Shown piece by piece: positions 61,191-64,000 of a stretch of 64,000 nucleotides of DNA. How positions within the stretch are numbered: the first letter of the stretch is position 1; each line of letters opens with the position of its first letter. The notes below the pieces were generated by a model. The model worked only from the letters and a program-made list of their open reading frames with translations, searched no databases and was not told the DNA's origin. The position numbers were made by a program, and so were the translations under genes. This DNA comes from JACKFB01 sp041389525 (GTDB taxonomy: Bacteria > Myxococcota_A > UBA9042 > PHBI01 > JACKFB01). The stretch lies in NCBI GenBank assembly GCA_041389525.1, contig JAWKRR010000020.1, positions 1 to 64,000 on the forward strand, written 5' to 3'.

Positions 61191-63491
61191 ATGAAAGGCT
61201 CCATGAGCGCGTACGTCCGCTTCGTCCTCGGCCACCGGGCGCTCATCCTGGGGCTGTGCGGCGTGGTCACTGTGGCCGCGCTCGCCCTCATCGTGACCCG
61301 CGGCAGCCTGGGCAGCTCGCTGGGTAAGCTCTTCTTGGGCGAGACGCCCGAGTGGAACACCTACCTGGAGCGCGTCCGCGACTTCCAGGCCGACGAAGCG
61401 ATCATCGTAGCCCTGGCGGACACGGACCTCACCGACCCGGCGGTGCTCGACCGCCTCGAGGCCGCCGGCGACGCCATCATGGAGCTGCCCGAGGTCGGCT
61501 GGATTCAGAGCCCCCTCAGCGTCTCGCGCATCGCCCGCGACGAGGACTCGCTGCAGATTCGGCCTTACGCGGAGCTGATTCGCCAGCGCCCCCAAGACGC
61601 CAAAGAGCTGCTGGCCGAGCTGGCGAGCGACCCCTTCGGCTCCGGCCTCGTCGTCTCGCCCGACGGGCGCCACTCGGCCTTCGTCATCGAGCTGATCCCC
61701 GACACCGAGCGGCCGGCCGAGCGCGGCCCCGAGCTGGTCGGCGAGGTCACCCAGGCCTTCATCGCGCACGGCTTCCCCGCGGACTCGCTGCACCGCGTGG
61801 GCTTCTTGGCGCTGCTGTCTCAGTCCATCGCCGAGACCCGCTACTCCATCGAGACCCTCTTTCCCCTCGTCGCCATCGTGCTCCTCGCGGTGGTGATGCT
61901 GCTCTTTCACCGCCTGTGGCCGGTCGCGCTCTCCATGGGCGTCTCGCTCATCGGCGTCACCTGGACCATGGCCTTCGCGGTGATCTGGGACCCGAAGATC
62001 AACGTGATGCTGGCGATGGCCCCCGCGGTCATCCTCATCGTCGGCTTCTCCGACGTCATCCACCTGTGCAGCGCCTACCTGCTGGAACTCTCCCACGGCC
62101 GCTCGCGCGAAGACGCCATCCGCGCCAGCGCCGTCGACGTCGGCCACGCCTGCCTCTACACGTCCCTGACCACCTTCGTCGGGTTCATCGGCATGACCTT
62201 CGTGCCGACGCCGGCCTTTCGGCAGCTCGGCTGGGTCCTGGGCTTCGGCGTCGCCACCGCGCTGCTGCTCGCGATGACCCTGGTCCCCATCGCGTTCAGC
62301 CTGATGCCGACGCCCAAACCGTGGCGCGTCGGGGCCACCTCGCGCGTCCAGGCTGCGCTCGACGGCGTCTTGGCCGCCATGTCCCGCCTCGCGACCCGGC
62401 GCGCGCGCTGGGTCGTGGCCGCCTTCGCCCTCGTCACCGCCGTCGCCATCGCCGGTGCGTCGCGCGTCCACATCGAGAGCCGCTTCACCGACCGCTTCGC
62501 GCCCGACAGCCCCATCCGCAAAGACGCCGACTTCTTCGCCGAGCACTTCGCGAAGGCCAACATCATTCAGCTCTTCGTGACGACTCCCGAGCCGGGCGGC
62601 CTGCTCGAACCCGAGACCATGAGCCGTCTCGCCGCCTGGCAGGACGAGCTCACCGCGACCCCCGGCGTCGAGAGCGTCATCTCCTACGCCGACGTCCTGC
62701 GCCAGATGCACGGCGTGCTGGCCGACGACCCACAGCCCGGCGCGCTCCCCGACAGCCACGACGCGCTGGCCCAGTACACGCTGCTCTTCGAGATGTCCGC
62801 CCGAGATCAGCTGCGTCGCCTCACCGACTTCGACCGCAAGACCGCGCTGGTCAGCGTGCGCGTCGCCGACGAGGGGATGCGCGCCGCCGGCGTGCTGGGA
62901 GACCGCCTCGCCGAGCGCGGTCGCGAGGTCATGGGCGAGGGCACCCGCGTCGAGGCCACCGGCATCATCTGGCTGATGGGCCACTGGCTCGACGAGGTCA
63001 TCACCGGCCAGACCACCGGCTTCCTGTTCACGTTCCTGGTCATCACCCTGATGATGTCGCTGGAGCTGCGCTCGCTGCGCCTGGGCCTGTGGTCCATGGT
63101 CCCCAACACCGTGCCCTTGCTGGTCCTCGGCGGCGTCCTCGGCTTCATGTGGGAGGACGTCGACAGCGACACCCTGGCCATCGCCATGCTGGCCATCGGC
63201 ATCGGCGTCGACGACACCATCCACTTCCTCATGCGCTACCGAATCGAGGCCCAGCGCACCGACGACCCCGACGAGGCCCTGGACCGGGCCTACGACTTCG
63301 CCGGCCGCGCCATCGTGATGACCACGGTGACCCTCGCGCTCGGCTTCGCCCCCTTCGCGACGTCCAGCTACTACACCACGCGAATCCTCGGCACCCTGCT
63401 GCCCATGACCCTGGTGGTGGCGCTGGTAGCCGACCTCCTCCTCGTCCCCGCGCTAGCCCGCCTCGGCCCACTCCGGATGGTCAAGCGCTAG
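61191..63491 (+). CDS. RND/MMPL-family exporter
   Basis: A 766-residue membrane protein with the usual duplicated layout: one span, a periplasmic domain, then five to six spans, repeated (HRALILGLCGVVTVAALALI; second half from RARWVVAAFALVTAVAIAGA). GFSDVIHLCSAYLLEL and IGVDDTIHFLMRYRIEAQR are the conserved mid-membrane motifs of MMPL/SecD-like RND proteins, holding the D/H proton-relay residues. Single-gene RND of this kind often export lipids or hopanoids. ATG 61203 is an alternative start. A repeat unit follows the gene; no adaptor gene is next to it. Confidence 0.87.
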   Translation: MKGSMSAYVRFVLGHRALILGLCGVVTVAALALIVTRGSLGSSLGKLFLGETPEWNTYLERVRDFQADEAIIVALADTDLTDPAVLDRLEAAGDAIMELPEVGWIQSPLSVSRIARDEDSLQIRPYAELIRQRPQDAKELLAELASDPFGSGLVVSPDGRHSAFVIELIPDTERPAERGPELVGEVTQAFIAHGFPADSLHRVGFLALLSQSIAETRYSIETLFPLVAIVLLAVVMLLFHRLWPVALSMGVSLIGVTWTMAFAVIWDPKINVMLAMAPAVILIVGFSDVIHLCSAYLLELSHGRSREDAIRASAVDVGHACLYTSLTTFVGFIGMTFVPTPAFRQLGWVLGFGVATALLLAMTLVPIAFSLMPTPKPWRVGATSRVQAALDGVLAAMSRLATRRARWVVAAFALVTAVAIAGASRVHIESRFTDRFAPDSPIRKDADFFAEHFAKANIIQLFVTTPEPGGLLEPETMSRLAAWQDELTATPGVESVISYADVLRQMHGVLADDPQPGALPDSHDALAQYTLLFEMSARDQLRRLTDFDRKTALVSVRVADEGMRAAGVLGDRLAERGREVMGEGTRVEATGIIWLMGHWLDEVITGQTTGFLFTFLVITLMMSLELRSLRLGLWSMVPNTVPLLVLGGVLGFMWEDVDSDTLAIAMLAIGIGVDDTIHFLMRYRIEAQRTDDPDEALDRAYDFAGRAIVMTTVTLALGFAPFATSSYYTTRILGTLLPMTLVVALVADLLLVPALARLGPLRMVKR

Positions 63492-63501
63492 GGTCTTGCG
63501 T

Positions 63502-63627
63502 CCGAGCTCCTGCGCGATTCTGGCAGGACTTGTCGCAACCTTGATGAGTCACTTTGGTTCGCGCCAAGACGCCAAGACGCCAAGAACGCGCGTCCTTTGC
63601 GCCTTGGCGTCTTGGCGCGAACCCTCA
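63502..63627 (+). repeat. Dispersed intergenic repeat, copy 2
   Basis: A 126-bp relative of the unit at 55987-56119. The shared core includes GAGTCACTTTG, then a hairpin whose arms at 63558-63584 and 63595-63621 match at 25 of 27 positions around a 10-base loop, built of GCGCCAAGACGCCAAG words. It follows the RND exporter stop by 11 bases, on the same strand sense as copy 1. Confidence 0.85.
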
Positions 63628-63704
63628 GGCAGGGGTCGGGGACAGACTTGAGACTTGCTCTTGGCTGCCTGCTCGCCGCGACGGCCCGCCAGGCTTCCGC
63701 GGAT

Positions 63705-64000
63705 TCATCGCGGAGGCACGCCGCTGGCCGCTCGCATCACCACCGTCTTCGCGCGCAGCGCCCGCGCGATGCCGACCTGGAGCCGGCGAATCTCCGGGGC
63801 GGCGAAGCCCCGCGCCTCCAGCGGCGGCTCCGAGCGCGGCGTCTTGTTCATGATGCTCTCGGGGTAGGCCGAGTGCGGCAGCCCGAAGGCGTGGCCCAGC
63901 TCGTGGGCCAGGACCATGGGGGCGGCGTAGTCGGCGACGATGACGATGCGCGTCTTTCGGTCGCTGCGGACGCGCCAGTGGACCCCGCGGATGACCCCGT
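63705..64000 (-). CDS. Metzincin-type metalloprotease (C-terminal part)
   Basis: The reading frame continues out of the window; about 97 residues are visible. VLAHELGHAFGLPHS is the zinc-binding HExxHxxGxxHS motif of metzincins and SIMN shortly after is the Met-turn, so this is a matrixin-like secreted peptidase. Upstream, IVIVADYAAP fits the strand before the zinc helix. The tail (IRRLQVGIARALRAK) has no further motif. A copy of the dispersed repeat lies after the stop. Confidence 0.85.
   Translation of the reverse strand, partial: GVIRGVHWRVRSDRKTRIVIVADYAAPMVLAHELGHAFGLPHSAYPESIMNKTPRSEPPLEARGFAAPEIRRLQVGIARALRAKTVVMRAASGVPPR

Noticed and set aside
57432..63224. 1930-codon open frame on the minus strand across dnaE and the exporter
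   Set aside because: It is antisense to two certain genes and consists of His/Asp/Arg/Gln-rich repeats without any domain; a by-product of high GC.

Overview
The window is very GC-rich, with coding regions that almost fill both strands. It carries Ser/Thr kinases with PEGA domains, a large hybrid histidine kinase, many secreted lipoproteins, a TonB-dependent receptor with a built-in TonB C-terminal domain, and DnaJ-TPR and ZapA proteins. This mix suggests a Gram-negative member of the Myxococcota (former Deltaproteobacteria). That assignment is inferred from gene content only; no rRNA or tRNA gene was seen.

Layout. 1-3.3 kb: end of an alkyl-DHAP-synthase-like gene, a multicopper oxidase whose signal peptide lies in another frame, and two adjacent ribbon-helix-helix/PIN toxin-antitoxin pairs. 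3.3-8.5 kb: a membrane-bound LuxR-type regulator divergent from a small membrane protein, an aldolase-dehydrogenase fusion, and an SDR/methyltransferase pair. 8.5-12.8 kb: a hybrid histidine kinase with two receiver regulators. 12.9-21.2 kb: an unusual block with a phospholipase-D-type protein carrying a long N-terminal extension, a Ser/Thr kinase with a C-terminal frameshift, a twin-AAA+ ATPase, and a SecD-P1-like lipoprotein overlapping the ATPase stop. 21-28.5 kb: lipase, VWA lipoprotein, secreted and small six-cysteine lipoproteins, and a Lon-N protein. 28.6-30.6 kb: ECF sigma factor with its probable anti-sigma factor. 30.7-38.5 kb: QueE and a run of envelope proteins. 38.5-41.5 kb: zapA, 5-FTHF cyclo-ligase, tyrS and pcm. 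41.6-48.7 kb: TonB receptor, A-type Fe-S carrier, two HD phosphohydrolases and a dicarboxylate symporter. 48.7-53.5 kb: AbiEii-like nucleotidyltransferase, thiD, glycosyltransferase, metallo-beta-lactamase-fold hydrolase, DUF481 protein, bolA and a monothiol glutaredoxin. 53.5-64 kb: lytic transglycosylase, nadB, cytochrome P460, orn, dnaE, an RND/MMPL exporter and a partial metzincin protease.

Most of the window is housekeeping and envelope biology. The points that deserve a second look are two apparent one-base frameshifts in short C-runs (multicopper oxidase; kinase/AAA junction), the USP/PLD-kinase-AAA-SecD-like block, two copies of a dispersed hairpin repeat, a perfect four-tract G-quadruplex motif where two genes converge, a 16-bp tandem repeat running out of the glutaredoxin gene, and operator-like repeats in front of both toxin-antitoxin pairs. 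No prophage, insertion sequence, CRISPR array or biosynthetic cluster was seen.
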